This document shows, piece by piece, positions 1-7,884 of a stretch of 64,000 nt of DNA. The DNA is from Actinomarinicola tropica (GTDB taxonomy: Bacteria > Actinomycetota > Acidimicrobiia > Acidimicrobiales > SKKL01). Every line of letters starts with the position of its first letter. The stretch's first letter is position 1. The notes beneath the pieces were generated by a model. It did no database searches, was not told where the DNA came from, and was given only the letters and a program-made list of their open reading frames with translations. The translations under genes and the position numbers were made by a program. The stretch covers positions 2,569,001 through 2,633,000 of the forward strand of contig NZ_CP045851.1 in NCBI RefSeq assembly GCF_009650215.1, written 5' to 3'.

Positions 1-949
1 CCGTGCCGTCGGACCAGCACTCGTAGATGTTCGGGCAGCCGGCCTCCTCGCACACGGTGACGAGGTCGAGCTCGCGCATCGTGGAGCGCAGCCGGTTGTA
101 GCCGGGGCTCGGGGTGACCTTGGCCCGCATCCACTCGGGCTTGCGCTCGCGGAGGGACACCGCCTGGGTGACCCCGGCCTCGGCGAGGCGGCCACGCAGC
201 CGCACCGACGTCTCGGCCGCTGCGGCCTCCGGGGCGGCCTCGCCCCGGCTGAACGGGGCGAGGTCCTCGGGACGCTCGCGCCAGACGACGTCGGCGCGCT
301 CCCACGAGCCGGGGCCGTGCCCCCACCGCTCGACCGCGAGGGGGACGAGGGTGTCGACCACCGTCCGCATGTCGACGTCGATGCCCTCGGCCGCGAGCGA
401 GGTGACCTCCTTGTCGGAGATCCCGCACGGGACGATGTGATCGAACATGCCCATGTCGGGCGCGACGTTGATGGCGAAGCCATGCATCGAGCGGCCCCGA
501 CTGAGCCGGACGCCGATGGCCGCGATCTTGCGCGGGCGGTCGGACCCCGGCGCGACCCAGACGCCGGGGTACTCACGAAGGCGGCCGACGTCGGCGAGAC
601 CCAGTGCGGTGAGGGTGTCGATGACGAGCTGCTCGACGCCGTGGACGTAGGCGGCGGTGTCGGCCATGCCGCCGCCGCGCACGCCGGGGACGGTGAGGAT
701 CGGGTAGCCGACCAGCTGGCCCGGGCCGTGGTAGGTGACGTCGCCACCACGGTCGACCTCGACGACCTCCGCTCCCACGGACGCCGGGTCGACCAGCACG
801 TTGCTGCGGTCGGCCCGGACGCCGAGCGTGTAGACGTGGGGGTGCTCGAGCAGCAGGAGGTGGTCGTCCGAGGACCGCGCGAACAGCGCCCGCTGGAGGG
901 CGTGCGCGTCCCGGTAGGCGGTCCGCCCCAGCCAGCGGACCCGGAGCAC
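1..949 (-). CDS. lipB/lipA: LipB-LipA fusion: octanoyltransferase + lipoyl synthase, 3' end off the window
   Basis: Reading the minus strand from GTG at 949 gives one uninterrupted frame to the window edge (316 residues seen). Residues 1 to about 215 are LipB, which moves octanoate from acyl carrier protein to lipoyl domains. The catalytic pair is visible as Lys141 (RKIAAIG) and Cys175 (VPCGIS), spaced as in known LipB. About 70 residues later, with no stop, the frame enters the N-terminus of LipA, the radical-SAM enzyme that inserts sulfur. [10 protein letters not shown] is followed by CEEAGC and CPNIYEC, giving the auxiliary-cluster CX4CX5C at Cys300, Cys305 and Cys311. I checked codon by codon that no stop separates the two parts. 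The radical-SAM CX3CX2C region lies outside the window. The start overlaps the sucB stop by one base (TAGTG), so translation is probably coupled. The two activities are normally separate proteins. Confidence 0.85.
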   Translation of the reverse strand, partial: MLRVRWLGRTAYRDAHALQRALFARSSDDHLLLLEHPHVYTLGVRADRSNVLVDPASVGAEVVEVDRGGDVTYHGPGQLVGYPILTVPGVRGGGMADTAAYVHGVEQLVIDTLTALGLADVGRLREYPGVWVAPGSDRPRKIAAIGVRLSRGRSMHGFAINVAPDMGMFDHIVPCGISDKEVTSLAAEGIDVDMRTVVDTLVPLAVERWGHGPGSWERADVVWRERPEDLAPFSRGEAAPEAAAAETSVRLRGRLAEAGVTQAVSLRERKPEWMRAKVTPSPGYNRLRSTMRELDLVTVCEEAGCPNIYECWSDGT

Positions 950-2382
950 TAGAGCTCGGCCTCCCAGTCGCGGGTCTCGATGTTCTCGCGGAGCCGGTCG
1001 AGGAACGCCGCGACGTAGGCCCCGTCGAAGGCCCGGTGGTCCCACGCCAGGGCGAGGATGCCGACCGAGTGGATCGCGATCGACTCCGACCCGTGCTCGT
1101 CGGTGACGACGACCGGCTTCCGGCGGATGCCGTCGGTGGAGAGGATGGCGACCTGGGGCTGGTTGATGACCGGGAACTGCATGAACGTGCCGTACTGGCC
1201 CGGGTTGGTGATCGTGATCGTGCCGCCGGCGAGCTCGTCGGGCGACAGCTGCTTGGAGCGGGCCCGTCGGGCGAGGTCGACGACCTCCCGGGCGATGGCC
1301 CGGAGCCGCTTGGTGTCGGTCTCCCGCACCACCGGGGCGAGCAGGCCCTCGAAGTCGATGTCGACGGCGATCGACAGGTTGACCTCGGAGTGCACGACCA
1401 GCTCGCCGTCGCCGACCGACGCGTTGAGGTGAGGGAAGTCGCGGATCGCGTCGACGAGGGCCCGGGCGATGAACGGCAGGTAGGTGAGCGAGAAGCCCTC
1501 CTCCTCCTTCCATGCCGGGCCGTGGGTGCGACGCACCCGCTCGACGGCCTCGAAGTCGACCTCGACCGCGGTGAGCACGTGCGGCGAGACCTGCTTGGAC
1601 ATCACCATGTGCTCGCCGGTGCGACGCCGGATGTTGTTGAGCGGCACCACGGTGTCGCGCTCCCCCGCCCGGGGCGTGGGGGCGGGAGCCGGCGCCCGAC
1701 GGGCGGGAGCCGGGGCCGGAGCCGCCGCCGGTGCGGGGGCGGGGGCGGACGGCGCGGCTGCGGGTGCGGGCGCCGACGTGCCGCCCGACTCGATGGCCTT
1801 CTGCACGTCGGTGCGGGTGATCCGCCCGCCGGGGCCCGTGCCCTGGATCTGGGTCGGGTCCAGCCCGTGCTCGGCCACCAGGCGGCGCACGACGGGCGAC
1901 AGCAGCAGGCCGCTGCCCTCGTCGGAGGCGGGGGGCGGCGTCCGGGCCAACGACGGGCCCTGAGGTGCCGGGGCGGTGCCCTCGGCCGACTCGACCGCCG
2001 GGTCGGGCGCGGGCGCCGGGGGCGCGGGCTGCTCGCTCGACGGTGCCTCCGCGGGGGGTGCCTCGGCCTCCGCGGCCGGCGGCTCGGCGGGCGCCTCGGG
2101 GGCCTCGGACTCCCCGGAGGTGTCCCCACCCTCGGCCGGGGCGTCGGCGGCGTCGCCGAGGACGGCGAGCACCGTGCCCACGTCGACGGTCTCCCCCTCC
2201 GGCACGCGGATCTCGGTGAGGACGCCGGCGGCGGGCGAGGGCACCTCGGAGTCGACCTTGTCGGTCGACACCTCGAAGAGGACCTCGTCCTCCGCCACCT
2301 GCTCGCCCACCTGCTTGAACCACTTCGTGATCGTGCCCTCGGTGACGGTCTCACCGAGCTGGGGCATCGTGACCTCGGCCAT
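949..2382 (-). CDS. sucB: 2-oxoacid dehydrogenase E2 component (dihydrolipoamide acyltransferase)
   Basis: This is the core acyltransferase of a pyruvate/2-oxoglutarate dehydrogenase complex, 477 aa from ATG at 2382. The open frame extends further upstream, but the conserved N-terminus [11 protein letters not shown] begins here, after GGAAGGA. There is one lipoyl domain (about 1-78) with the acceptor Lys42 in STDKVDSE, an Ala/Pro-rich linker, a peripheral-subunit-binding domain near 150-190, a second Ala/Pro linker, and the catalytic domain ending in HRAFDG (HXXXDG active site). Many actinobacterial SucB proteins have two or three lipoyl domains, so this is a one-domain form. It sits between lpd (38-nt gap) and lipB-lipA, so E3, E2 and the enzymes that lipoylate E2 are in one operon. 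Whether it serves pyruvate, 2-oxoglutarate or both cannot be told; the only E1 in the window is aceE at 20 kb. Confidence 0.88.
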   Translation of the reverse strand: MAEVTMPQLGETVTEGTITKWFKQVGEQVAEDEVLFEVSTDKVDSEVPSPAAGVLTEIRVPEGETVDVGTVLAVLGDAADAPAEGGDTSGESEAPEAPAEPPAAEAEAPPAEAPSSEQPAPPAPAPDPAVESAEGTAPAPQGPSLARTPPPASDEGSGLLLSPVVRRLVAEHGLDPTQIQGTGPGGRITRTDVQKAIESGGTSAPAPAAAPSAPAPAPAAAPAPAPARRAPAPAPTPRAGERDTVVPLNNIRRRTGEHMVMSKQVSPHVLTAVEVDFEAVERVRRTHGPAWKEEEGFSLTYLPFIARALVDAIRDFPHLNASVGDGELVVHSEVNLSIAVDIDFEGLLAPVVRETDTKRLRAIAREVVDLARRARSKQLSPDELAGGTITITNPGQYGTFMQFPVINQPQVAILSTDGIRRKPVVVTDEHGSESIAIHSVGILALAWDHRAFDGAYVAAFLDRLRENIETRDWEAEL

Positions 2383-2420
2383 GGGATTGGGGTTCCTTCC
2401 GGTGTTCGGGGGGGCGGGTG

Positions 2421-3857
2421 TCAGTGCAGCGAGCGGCCGGTGAGCGCCATCAGCGTCTCGCCCAGGTTCTCGCTCAGCGTCGGGTGGGGCTGGATGAACG
2501 CCGCGGCCTCGGCCACCGTGGCCTCCCAGTTGACCGCCATGTACGCCTGTCCGAGCTGCTCGGTGACCCACGGGCCGACCATGTGCACCCCGAGGATGCG
2601 CCCGGCCTCGCCGTCGGGGCCCTTCTCGGCGATGACCTTCACGAGGCCGTCGGTGTCGCCGATGATCTTGGCCCGGCCGTTGCCGATGTAGCGGTGCTTG
2701 GAGACGACGACGTCGTAGCCGGCCTCCTTGGCGGCCTCCTCGCTGTAGCCGGCGAAGGCGACCTCGGGGTGGCAGTAGATGCACCAGGGCAGGCGGGCGT
2801 AGTCGACGGGCTGGGGGTCCTCGCCGAGGATGTCGCGGATGGCCACCATGCCCTCCGCGAAGCCGATGTGCGCGAGCTGGGCGGTGGGGACGATGTCGCC
2901 GACGGCCCACACGCCGTCGACCGAGGTGCGGCAGTTCTCGTCGACCTCGATGAAGCCGCGGTCGTCGACGGAGACGCCGGTCTGGTCGAGGCCGAGGAGG
3001 TCGGTGAACGGCCGGCGGCCGACGGACACGACGACCATGTCGGTCTCGATGTCCTCGCCGCCGTCGACGTGGACGGTGGTGCCCCGCTCGCCCGGCGTGT
3101 GACCCGTGACCTGGACGCCGGTCTCCACGGTGATGCCGCGCTTCTTGAACGAGCGCTCGACGATCTGGGCGGCGTCCTTGTCGACCCCGGGGAGGATCTT
3201 CGGCAGGGCCTCGAGGATGGTGACCTCCGTGCCGAGGTCGGACATCATCGACGCGAACTCGCAGCCGATGGCGCCACCGCCGATGACGACGGCCCGCTCG
3301 GGCAGCTCCCGGAGCGAGAGGAGCTCGTCGGAGGTGACGACGAGGGTGCCGTCGACGTCGAAGCCCGGGATGGTGCGGACCGCGGAGCCGGCGGCGAGGA
3401 TGACGGCGTCGCCGGTGATCGAGACGTCGCCCGACTCTCCCCCACTGACGTGGACGGTGCGGTGGTCGGCGTCGAGGCGGCCCGTGCCGTCGAGGACCGT
3501 GACCTTGCGCCCCTTCAGCAGGCCCTTGAGGCCGTCGACGAGCTGGTCGATGACCCCTTGCTTGCGGTCCTGGGTGACGCCGAAGTCGAGGCCGGGAGCG
3601 TCGGCCAGGACGCCGAACTCCTTGGCGTGGCTGACCGTGCGGTGGACCGCGGCGGTCTCGAGGAGCTCCTTCGCGGGGATGCAGCCGACGTGGAGGCAGG
3701 TGCCGCCGATGCGCTGCCGCTCGATCATGGCCACGTTGAGGCCAGCCGAGGCGCCGTAGAGGGCCGAGGCGTACCCGCCCGGGCCTCCACCGATCACGAC
3801 CACGTCGAAGTGCGTGTCGGTGCTCGCAGGTGCAGGGTTCTCGGCCGTCGGGACCAC
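2421..3857 (-). CDS. lpdA: Dihydrolipoyl dehydrogenase (E3)
   Basis: This FAD-disulfide oxidoreductase reoxidises the dihydrolipoyl arms of E2. It has the FAD-binding GGGPGG near residue 23, the redox disulfide GGTCLHVGC (Cys54/Cys59 from the chosen start), a central NAD site (VIGGGAIGCEFA), and the C-terminal His-Glu dyad in HPTLSE. Length about 478 aa is normal. The start is uncertain. The frame is open to 3989, but a -10-like TAGAGT at 3880-3885 places transcription start near 3873, so the longer form is unlikely. The GTG at 3857 is the only standard codon close to the family N-terminus, yet the GGAGG at this point touches it rather than preceding it by 6-9 nt. It leads the lpd-sucB-lipB/lipA operon. 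Confidence 0.9.
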   Translation of the reverse strand: MVPTAENPAPASTDTHFDVVVIGGGPGGYASALYGASAGLNVAMIERQRIGGTCLHVGCIPAKELLETAAVHRTVSHAKEFGVLADAPGLDFGVTQDRKQGVIDQLVDGLKGLLKGRKVTVLDGTGRLDADHRTVHVSGGESGDVSITGDAVILAAGSAVRTIPGFDVDGTLVVTSDELLSLRELPERAVVIGGGAIGCEFASMMSDLGTEVTILEALPKILPGVDKDAAQIVERSFKKRGITVETGVQVTGHTPGERGTTVHVDGGEDIETDMVVVSVGRRPFTDLLGLDQTGVSVDDRGFIEVDENCRTSVDGVWAVGDIVPTAQLAHIGFAEGMVAIRDILGEDPQPVDYARLPWCIYCHPEVAFAGYSEEAAKEAGYDVVVSKHRYIGNGRAKIIGDTDGLVKVIAEKGPDGEAGRILGVHMVGPWVTEQLGQAYMAVNWEATVAEAAAFIQPHPTLSENLGETLMALTGRSLH

Positions 3858-3879
3858 CTCCAGATGTCGTTCCCGGTCG

Positions 3880-3885
3880 ACTCTA
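3880..3885 (-). promoter_or_regulatory. -10 hexamer TAGAGT for the lpd operon
   Basis: On the minus strand TAGAGT matches the actinobacterial TANNNT -10 pattern and lies 22 nt before the chosen lpd start. No convincing -35 is seen. The same CGATAGAGT string recurs at the promoter of the small transcript near 26.4 kb, also followed by GGAGGTGGTCC. Confidence 0.45.
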
Positions 3886-3934
3886 TCGTCGGCCCCGACG
3901 CCCTTCGCCCTGGTCAGCGAGGCTCGCGACGACC

Positions 3935-4024
3935 TCAGGTGGCGAGGAGCACCTGGACCGTGAAGGCCACGAGGATGGCCATGCCGCACAGCAGGGCGGC
4001 GAGGATGAGTCGACGGGTGCTCAC
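3935..4024 (-). CDS. Possible 29-aa single-span membrane protein upstream of lpd
   Basis: GTG at 4024 to TGA at 3935 encodes a 29-residue peptide. It begins with the basic N-terminus VSTRR and continues as one hydrophobic stretch (LILAALLCGMAILVAF, then TVQVLLAT). The positive-inside N-terminus plus about 22 apolar residues is typical of a bacterial small membrane protein, and it lies 77 nt before lpd in the same direction. A G-rich GGCGGG precedes the start, but no clear SD. I do not recognise a family. High G+C sequence produces chance short frames, so this is a candidate only. Confidence 0.35.
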   Translation of the reverse strand: MSTRRLILAALLCGMAILVAFTVQVLLAT

Positions 4025-4110
4025 CCCGCCAGGTTACGGCGCGCCGCGACTCCCGCCGGACCGGCGTGCAGCAACGTGCCCGCCGAGCATTGCGCGCTCC
4101 TCGCAGCTGA

Positions 4111-4129
4111 GGTTAGGGTGTCCTACCGC
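4111..4129. promoter_or_regulatory. Predicted DtxR/IdeR iron box overlapping the bfd -10
   Basis: GGTTAGGGTGTCCTACC contains the palindrome TAGG-N4-CCTA (4114-4125), the core of the DtxR/IdeR operator TTAGGTTAGCCTAACCTAA. TAGGGT within it also fits the -10 pattern TANNNT for the downstream bfd-bfr pair, so a bound repressor would cover the -10. A matching box stands before the siderophore-interacting protein at 27.8 kb. The regulator itself is not in this window. Confidence 0.6.
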
Positions 4130-4143
4130 CGCACGCCCTCGCC

Positions 4144-4407
4144 ATGGAGCGCTCCACGCCCGTGATCGTCTGCCACTGCCACGCCGTCAACGACGCCACC
4201 GTGCTCGACGCCATCGCCGGCGGCGCCGGCGACGTCGCGGCCGTGGGCCGGGCGTGTCGAGCCGGCACGGGCTGCGGCGGGTGCCACGAGACGCTCGCCC
4301 GGTTGCTCGACGCCGCCGCGGCGGTCGAGGAGGCCTTCGTCGACGAGGTCGTCGTCGAGGTCCGGCCGTCACCCGCGCGCCCGGTGCGCGAGGCTGCACG
4401 TCGGTAG
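4144..4407 (+). CDS. bfd: Bacterioferritin-associated [2Fe-2S] ferredoxin (Bfd-like)
   Basis: 87 aa. The BFD-type cluster ligands are visible as CHC near the N-terminus (Cys10, Cys12) and CGGC (Cys44, Cys47) in TGCGGCHETL. Proteins of this family pass electrons to bacterioferritin to release stored iron as Fe2+. The acidic and Ala-rich tail (55-87) is longer than in E. coli Bfd (64 aa). It lies 31 nt before bfr and directly behind a predicted iron box, which fits the expected pairing of storage protein and release partner. ATG at 4144 is the first start after the predicted transcription start (about 4126). Confidence 0.82.
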   Translation: MERSTPVIVCHCHAVNDATVLDAIAGGAGDVAAVGRACRAGTGCGGCHETLARLLDAAAAVEEAFVDEVVVEVRPSPARPVREAARR

Positions 4408-4438
4408 GGCACCGCCGACACCGACCACGGAGGCCGAC

Positions 4439-4909
4439 ATGCAGGGCGACGCCGAGATCATCGAGCTGCTCAACGAGGTGCTGACCGCCGAGCTCACCGC
4501 GGTCAACCAGTACTTCATCCACGCCAAGATGCAGCAGAACTGGGGCTACCCCCGGATCGCCCACCACACCCGCGACGAGTCGATCGACGAGATGCGCCAC
4601 GCCGAGCGCGTCATCGAGCGGATCCTCTACCTCGAGGGCGTCCCCAACCTCCAGCGCCTGTGGAGCCTGCGCGTCGGCGAGTCCGTGCCCGAGCAGATCC
4701 GCCTCGACCTCGAGGTCGAGTACGAGGCGGTGGCGCGCCTCAACCGCTGCGTCGAGGCGGCCGTGGCCAAGGGTGACAACGGCAGCCGCGAGCTGTTCGA
4801 GACGATCCTCGTCGACGAGGAGGAGCACGTCGACTGGCTCGAGACGCAGCTCGCGGCGATCGAGGCCATCGGCGAGGCGAACTACCTCGCCCAGCAGCTC
4901 TACGAGTGA
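4439..4909 (+). CDS. bfr: Bacterioferritin
   Basis: 156 aa, the usual length. All di-iron ferroxidase ligands are present at canonical numbering: Glu18, Glu51, His54, Glu94, Glu127, His130. The haem ligand Met52 is also present. The protein assembles into 24-mer cages that oxidise and store iron. It follows bfd, probably in one transcript under the predicted iron box at 4111-4129. Both reading frame and start are unambiguous, with a short GGAGGCCGAC before the ATG. Confidence 0.97.
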   Translation: MQGDAEIIELLNEVLTAELTAVNQYFIHAKMQQNWGYPRIAHHTRDESIDEMRHAERVIERILYLEGVPNLQRLWSLRVGESVPEQIRLDLEVEYEAVARLNRCVEAAVAKGDNGSRELFETILVDEEEHVDWLETQLAAIEAIGEANYLAQQLYE

Positions 4910-4935
4910 GCGTCGGCGGCCTCAGCGCCGCCGAC
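4910..4935. terminator. Convergent hairpin between bfr and the LapA-like gene
   Basis: A perfect 10-bp stem (CGTCGGCGGC / GCCGCCGACG) with a 6-nt loop lies between the two convergent genes. The minus-strand gene's stop codon is in the loop and its last arginine codons form one arm. There is no T-tract on either side, as is usual for high-G+C actinobacteria. Confidence 0.5.
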
Positions 4936-5149
4936 GTGCCCGCCAGAGGCTGCCGATCAGCTCGATCATCACCAGCGCCACGAGGATCGTCACGAGCAGG
5001 ACCAGCCACAGCGGACCCTCGAACTCCCAGAAGAACACCTCGACGGGCACCTCGTGGGAGTTCTGGAAGACGAACACCGCGAGGGCGATCGCCAGGATCG
5101 CTCCGATGACCACCGTCGGGCTGACCGATCGGCTCCGCTCTTCCGACAT
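4922..5149 (-). CDS. LapA/DUF1049-family small membrane protein
   Basis: 75 aa with two predicted membrane spans (about 11-30 and 46-66), joined by a short loop with the family signature FVFQNSHEVPVEVFFWEF, and a basic C-terminus (WRARRRR). This is the LapA-domain (DUF1049) layout found in many bacteria. In Proteobacteria LapA acts in lipopolysaccharide assembly; in actinobacteria the role is unknown. It stands alone and converges on bfr. Confidence 0.75.
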   Translation of the reverse strand: MSEERSRSVSPTVVIGAILAIALAVFVFQNSHEVPVEVFFWEFEGPLWLVLLVTILVALVMIELIGSLWRARRRR

Positions 5150-5265
5150 CGGGACCCCTCTCCTCGATCGCTCGTGGACGTGCCGGTCGCACCTCCCCGC
5201 ACCGGCCCGACGTTACGCCTGGTCCCGACGCCGCGCTCGGATCCCGTGGGAGGCACACTGTCGCG

Positions 5266-6165
5266 ATGCGGATCCTCGTCAGCGGTGCCAGCGGCCTCAT
5301 CGGGACGGCCCTCCAGGAGGAGCTCAGGGCCCGGGGGCACACGCCCGTCCCGCTCACCCGGCAGCCGGCGCCGGGGAGCCACGCCATCCGCTGGGACCCC
5401 ATGGCCGGCGAGCTCGACCTCGCCGACCTCGACGGCATCGAGGCCGTCGTCCACCTGGCGGGCGAGAGCATCGCGGGTGGGCGGTGGACCGACGAGCAGA
5501 AGGCGCGGATCCTCGAGAGCCGCACGAAGGGCACCTCGCTCCTCGCCGAGGCGGTGGCCGCGATGGACGACCGCCCGTCGGTGTTCCTCAGCGGATCGGC
5601 GATCGGCTACTACGGCGACCGCGGTGACGAGGTCCTCGATGAGTCGAGCCCGGCCGGGGACGACTTCCTCGCCGGCGTGTGCGTCCGGTGGGAGGCCTGC
5701 GCCCAGCTCGCCGCCGAGGCGGGCATCCGCACGTGCACGCTCCGCACCGGGATCGTGCTCGACGCCGAGGAGGGGGCCCTCGCCAAGCAGCTGCTCCCGT
5801 TCAAGCTCGGCGTCGGCGGCCGCCTCGGCTCCGGCCGGCAGTGGCAGAGCTGGATCACGCTCGCCGACGAGGTCCGGGCGATCTGCCACCTCCTCGAGTC
5901 GTCGGTCAGCGGCGCGGTGAACCTCACCGCGCCGAACCCGGTGCGCAACAGCGAGTTCACGTCGACGCTCGGCCGGGTGCTGCGGCGTCCCACGCTCCTC
6001 CCCATCCCCACCTTCGCCCCCTCGTTGCTCTACGGCCGCGAGCTCGTCGAGTCGCTGCTCCTCGTCTCGCAGCGCGTCGCCCCGAGCGTCCTCGAGGCCG
6101 ACGGCTTCGAGTTCCGCCACCGCGACCTCGAGCCGGCGCTCCGCGCCGTGCTCGACCGGCCGTAG
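5266..6165 (+). CDS. TIGR01777-family NAD(P)-dependent epimerase (SDR39U1-like)
   Basis: 299 aa, extended-SDR fold. It has the N-terminal Rossmann glycine motif GASGLIG, the family-typical HLAGESIAGGRWT and SGSAIGYYGDRG segments, and the C-terminal DUF1731-type region (TLLPIPTFAPSLLYG, ending with EFRHRDLEPALRAVL). The physiological substrate is unknown; plant and bacterial relatives are linked to cell division or chloroplast function. The start codon is preceded by CACACT six nt upstream, which resembles the leaderless pattern seen at other genes here. No partner gene is evident. Confidence 0.85.
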   Translation: MRILVSGASGLIGTALQEELRARGHTPVPLTRQPAPGSHAIRWDPMAGELDLADLDGIEAVVHLAGESIAGGRWTDEQKARILESRTKGTSLLAEAVAAMDDRPSVFLSGSAIGYYGDRGDEVLDESSPAGDDFLAGVCVRWEACAQLAAEAGIRTCTLRTGIVLDAEEGALAKQLLPFKLGVGGRLGSGRQWQSWITLADEVRAICHLLESSVSGAVNLTAPNPVRNSEFTSTLGRVLRRPTLLPIPTFAPSLLYGRELVESLLLVSQRVAPSVLEADGFEFRHRDLEPALRAVLDRP

Positions 6166-6169
6166 GACC

Positions 6170-6194
6170 AAGGTCCCCGTCCACGCGGGACCTT
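6170..6194. terminator. Hairpin after the epimerase gene
   Basis: AAGGTCCC and GGGACCTT form a perfect 8-bp stem with a 9-nt loop five bases past the stop codon. An overlapping alternative pairing (GGACC-AA-GGTCC, 6165-6176) exists. No T-run follows. Confidence 0.4.
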
Positions 6195-6252
6195 CCTCAC
6201 AACTTGGGCCACGGGCGTGCCGTGCCCCACCCCTCGGCGGGAGACTCCTGGT

Positions 6253-6921
6253 GTGAGGCGCACGCGACGGGGACGAGGCTGGTGCACGGCGACGATGACC
6301 GCCCTCCTCCTCGTCGTCGGGACGGCAGCCTGTGGCGACGACGGCGGTACGGCTGATGACGGCGGTCCGCCGGCGCTGGAGGGGATCACCCGAGCGTCGC
6401 CGATCTCGGTCGCCGACATCGAGATCACCGAGGTCGCCCCCGACGCGCCCGACCGCCCGTTCCGCTTCCGGGCACCGGACGGCGAGCTGCTGTTCGTCTA
6501 CTTCGGCTACACGTCGTGCCCCGACGTCTGCCCGCTGACCCTGTCCGACCTGCGCGCCGCGCTCGAGGAGCTCGATCCAGCGGACGCCTCGCGGTTGAGC
6601 GTCGCCTTCGTGACCGTCGACCCCGAGCGCGACACCGCCGAGGTGCTCGTCCCCTACCTCGGCCACTTCTTCGACCGGATCCACGCCCTCCGCACCGAGG
6701 ACGCCGCCGTGCTCCAGGAGGTCGAGGACGCGTTCGGCGCGTCGTCCACCATCACGCCCAAGGACGACGGCACCTACGACGTCAGCCACTCGGCCATCTC
6801 CTACCTCGTCGACAGCGACGGCGAGGTCGTCGTCGAGTGGCCCTACGGCGTCTCCTCCGACGCCATGGCCCACGACCTCCGGATCCTCACGGACCGGCTC
6901 ACCGAGGAGCAGACCACATGA
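6253..6921 (+). CDS. SCO1/SenC-family copper chaperone lipoprotein
   Basis: 222 aa from GTG at 6253. A basic N-terminus and hydrophobic stretch lead to a lipobox ending at Cys27 (VGTAAC), so the protein is predicted to be anchored on the outer face of the membrane. The thioredoxin-like domain has the copper-binding CPDVC (Cys89, Cys93) and the conserved His in VSHSAIS. SCO1 proteins deliver copper to the CuA site of cytochrome c oxidase. The gene overlaps the PCuAC gene by ATGA and heads a three-gene copper cluster. An in-frame start 36 nt further upstream adds no signal-peptide features. Confidence 0.88.
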   Translation: MRRTRRGRGWCTATMTALLLVVGTAACGDDGGTADDGGPPALEGITRASPISVADIEITEVAPDAPDRPFRFRAPDGELLFVYFGYTSCPDVCPLTLSDLRAALEELDPADASRLSVAFVTVDPERDTAEVLVPYLGHFFDRIHALRTEDAAVLQEVEDAFGASSTITPKDDGTYDVSHSAISYLVDSDGEVVVEWPYGVSSDAMAHDLRILTDRLTEEQTT

Positions 6922-7457
6922 CCCCCCGCACCCACCGCGCCCTGGTCGCCCTCGGGATCGCCGCGCTGATCGCCGGCGCGGCCGCCTGCGGCGACGACGA
7001 CGACGACACCACCTCCAGCTCGGAGACGACGGCCGCGGTCGCCGAGGAGACGACCACGACCGACGCCGAGGGTGAGGAGCCCGGCGGCGAGGTCACCGTC
7101 GAGGACGCGTGGGCCCGCACCAGCCCGATGATGGCGGCCAACGGCGCCGCGTACATGCGGATCACGAGTCCGGTCGACGACCGTCTCGTCGCCGCCAGCG
7201 TCTCGCCCGACGTGGCGATGACCACCGAGGTGCACGAGACGTCGATGAGCGACGACGGGTCGGGCGAGATGATGATGCAGGAGGTCGACGGGATCGACCT
7301 GCCCGCCGGCGAGACCGTCGCCCTCGAGCCCGGGGGCTACCACGTGATGCTGATGGGCCTGACCGAGCCGCTCGAGGTCGGCGGCGAGATCGAGATCACG
7401 CTCGAGCTGGAGAGCGGCGGCACGGTGACCGTCACCGCCGAGGTCCGCGATGCCTGA
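6918..7457 (+). CDS. PCuAC-type periplasmic copper chaperone lipoprotein
   Basis: 179 aa. A signal peptide ends in a lipobox (GAAAC), followed by an acidic Asp/Thr/Glu-rich spacer and a PCuAC (DUF461) domain from about residue 60. The methionine- and histidine-rich copper site is visible: VHETSMSDDG, EMMMQEVDG and GGYHVMLMG, matching the H(M)X10MX21HXM pattern. PCuAC proteins hand Cu(I) to cytochrome oxidase together with SCO1. Start and stop overlap both neighbours (ATGA with SCO1, 8 nt with the next gene), so the three are co-translated. Confidence 0.88.
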   Translation: MTPRTHRALVALGIAALIAGAAACGDDDDDTTSSSETTAAVAEETTTTDAEGEEPGGEVTVEDAWARTSPMMAANGAAYMRITSPVDDRLVAASVSPDVAMTTEVHETSMSDDGSGEMMMQEVDGIDLPAGETVALEPGGYHVMLMGLTEPLEVGGEIEITLELESGGTVTVTAEVRDA

Positions 7458-7848
7458 GTCGGTCGCGGACGAACCGGCGCCACGCCGGTCGGGGCTCGCC
7501 GTCCCCGTCGCCGCGTTCGCCGTCCTCCTCGTCGTCGCCATCGGGGGGATCGTCGCCGTCGTCGTCACGAGCGACGACCCCGACCCGCAGACGGTCACCT
7601 ACGCCATCGACGAAGGCACCGGCGCCCGCCTGGACGCCGGCGAGGACGTCGACCTGATGCCCGCCGAGGTCCACCTGTCGGTCGGCGACACGCTGGTCAT
7701 CCGCAACGACGACGACCGCCCCTACTCGGTGGGGCCGTACTTCGTCCGGGCCGGCGAGACCCTCGCCCAGACCTACACCCGGCCCCAGGAGCTGGTGGGT
7801 GCGTGCGAGCTCAGCGGCCACGGCGAGCTCAGGGTCGTGGTCACCTGA
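7450..7848 (+). CDS. Membrane-anchored cupredoxin-like protein
   Basis: 132 aa with one N-terminal membrane span (about 18-39) and a small beta-sandwich domain outside. The C-terminal GACELSGHGELRV resembles the Cys-X4-His loop of cupredoxins, and VHLSVGDTLVIRNDD is typical of the fold. A full set of copper ligands cannot be assigned by eye, since the usual first His is not clear. Overlap with the PCuAC gene and the SCO1 gene before it makes a role in copper handling likely. It could be a copper acceptor or simply a fold relative. Confidence 0.65.
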   Translation: MPESVADEPAPRRSGLAVPVAAFAVLLVVAIGGIVAVVVTSDDPDPQTVTYAIDEGTGARLDAGEDVDLMPAEVHLSVGDTLVIRNDDDRPYSVGPYFVRAGETLAQTYTRPQELVGACELSGHGELRVVVT

Positions 7849-7872
7849 CCGTCGCCCGTCGGGTGCGGGCCG

Positions 7873-7878
7873 TACCCT
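7873..7878 (+). promoter_or_regulatory. -10 TACCCT, leaderless SRPBCC gene
   Basis: TACCCT lies 6 nt before the ATG at 7885, which would place the transcription start at or within a base or two of the start codon. No SD is present. Confidence 0.5.
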
Positions 7879-7884
7879 GACCGC

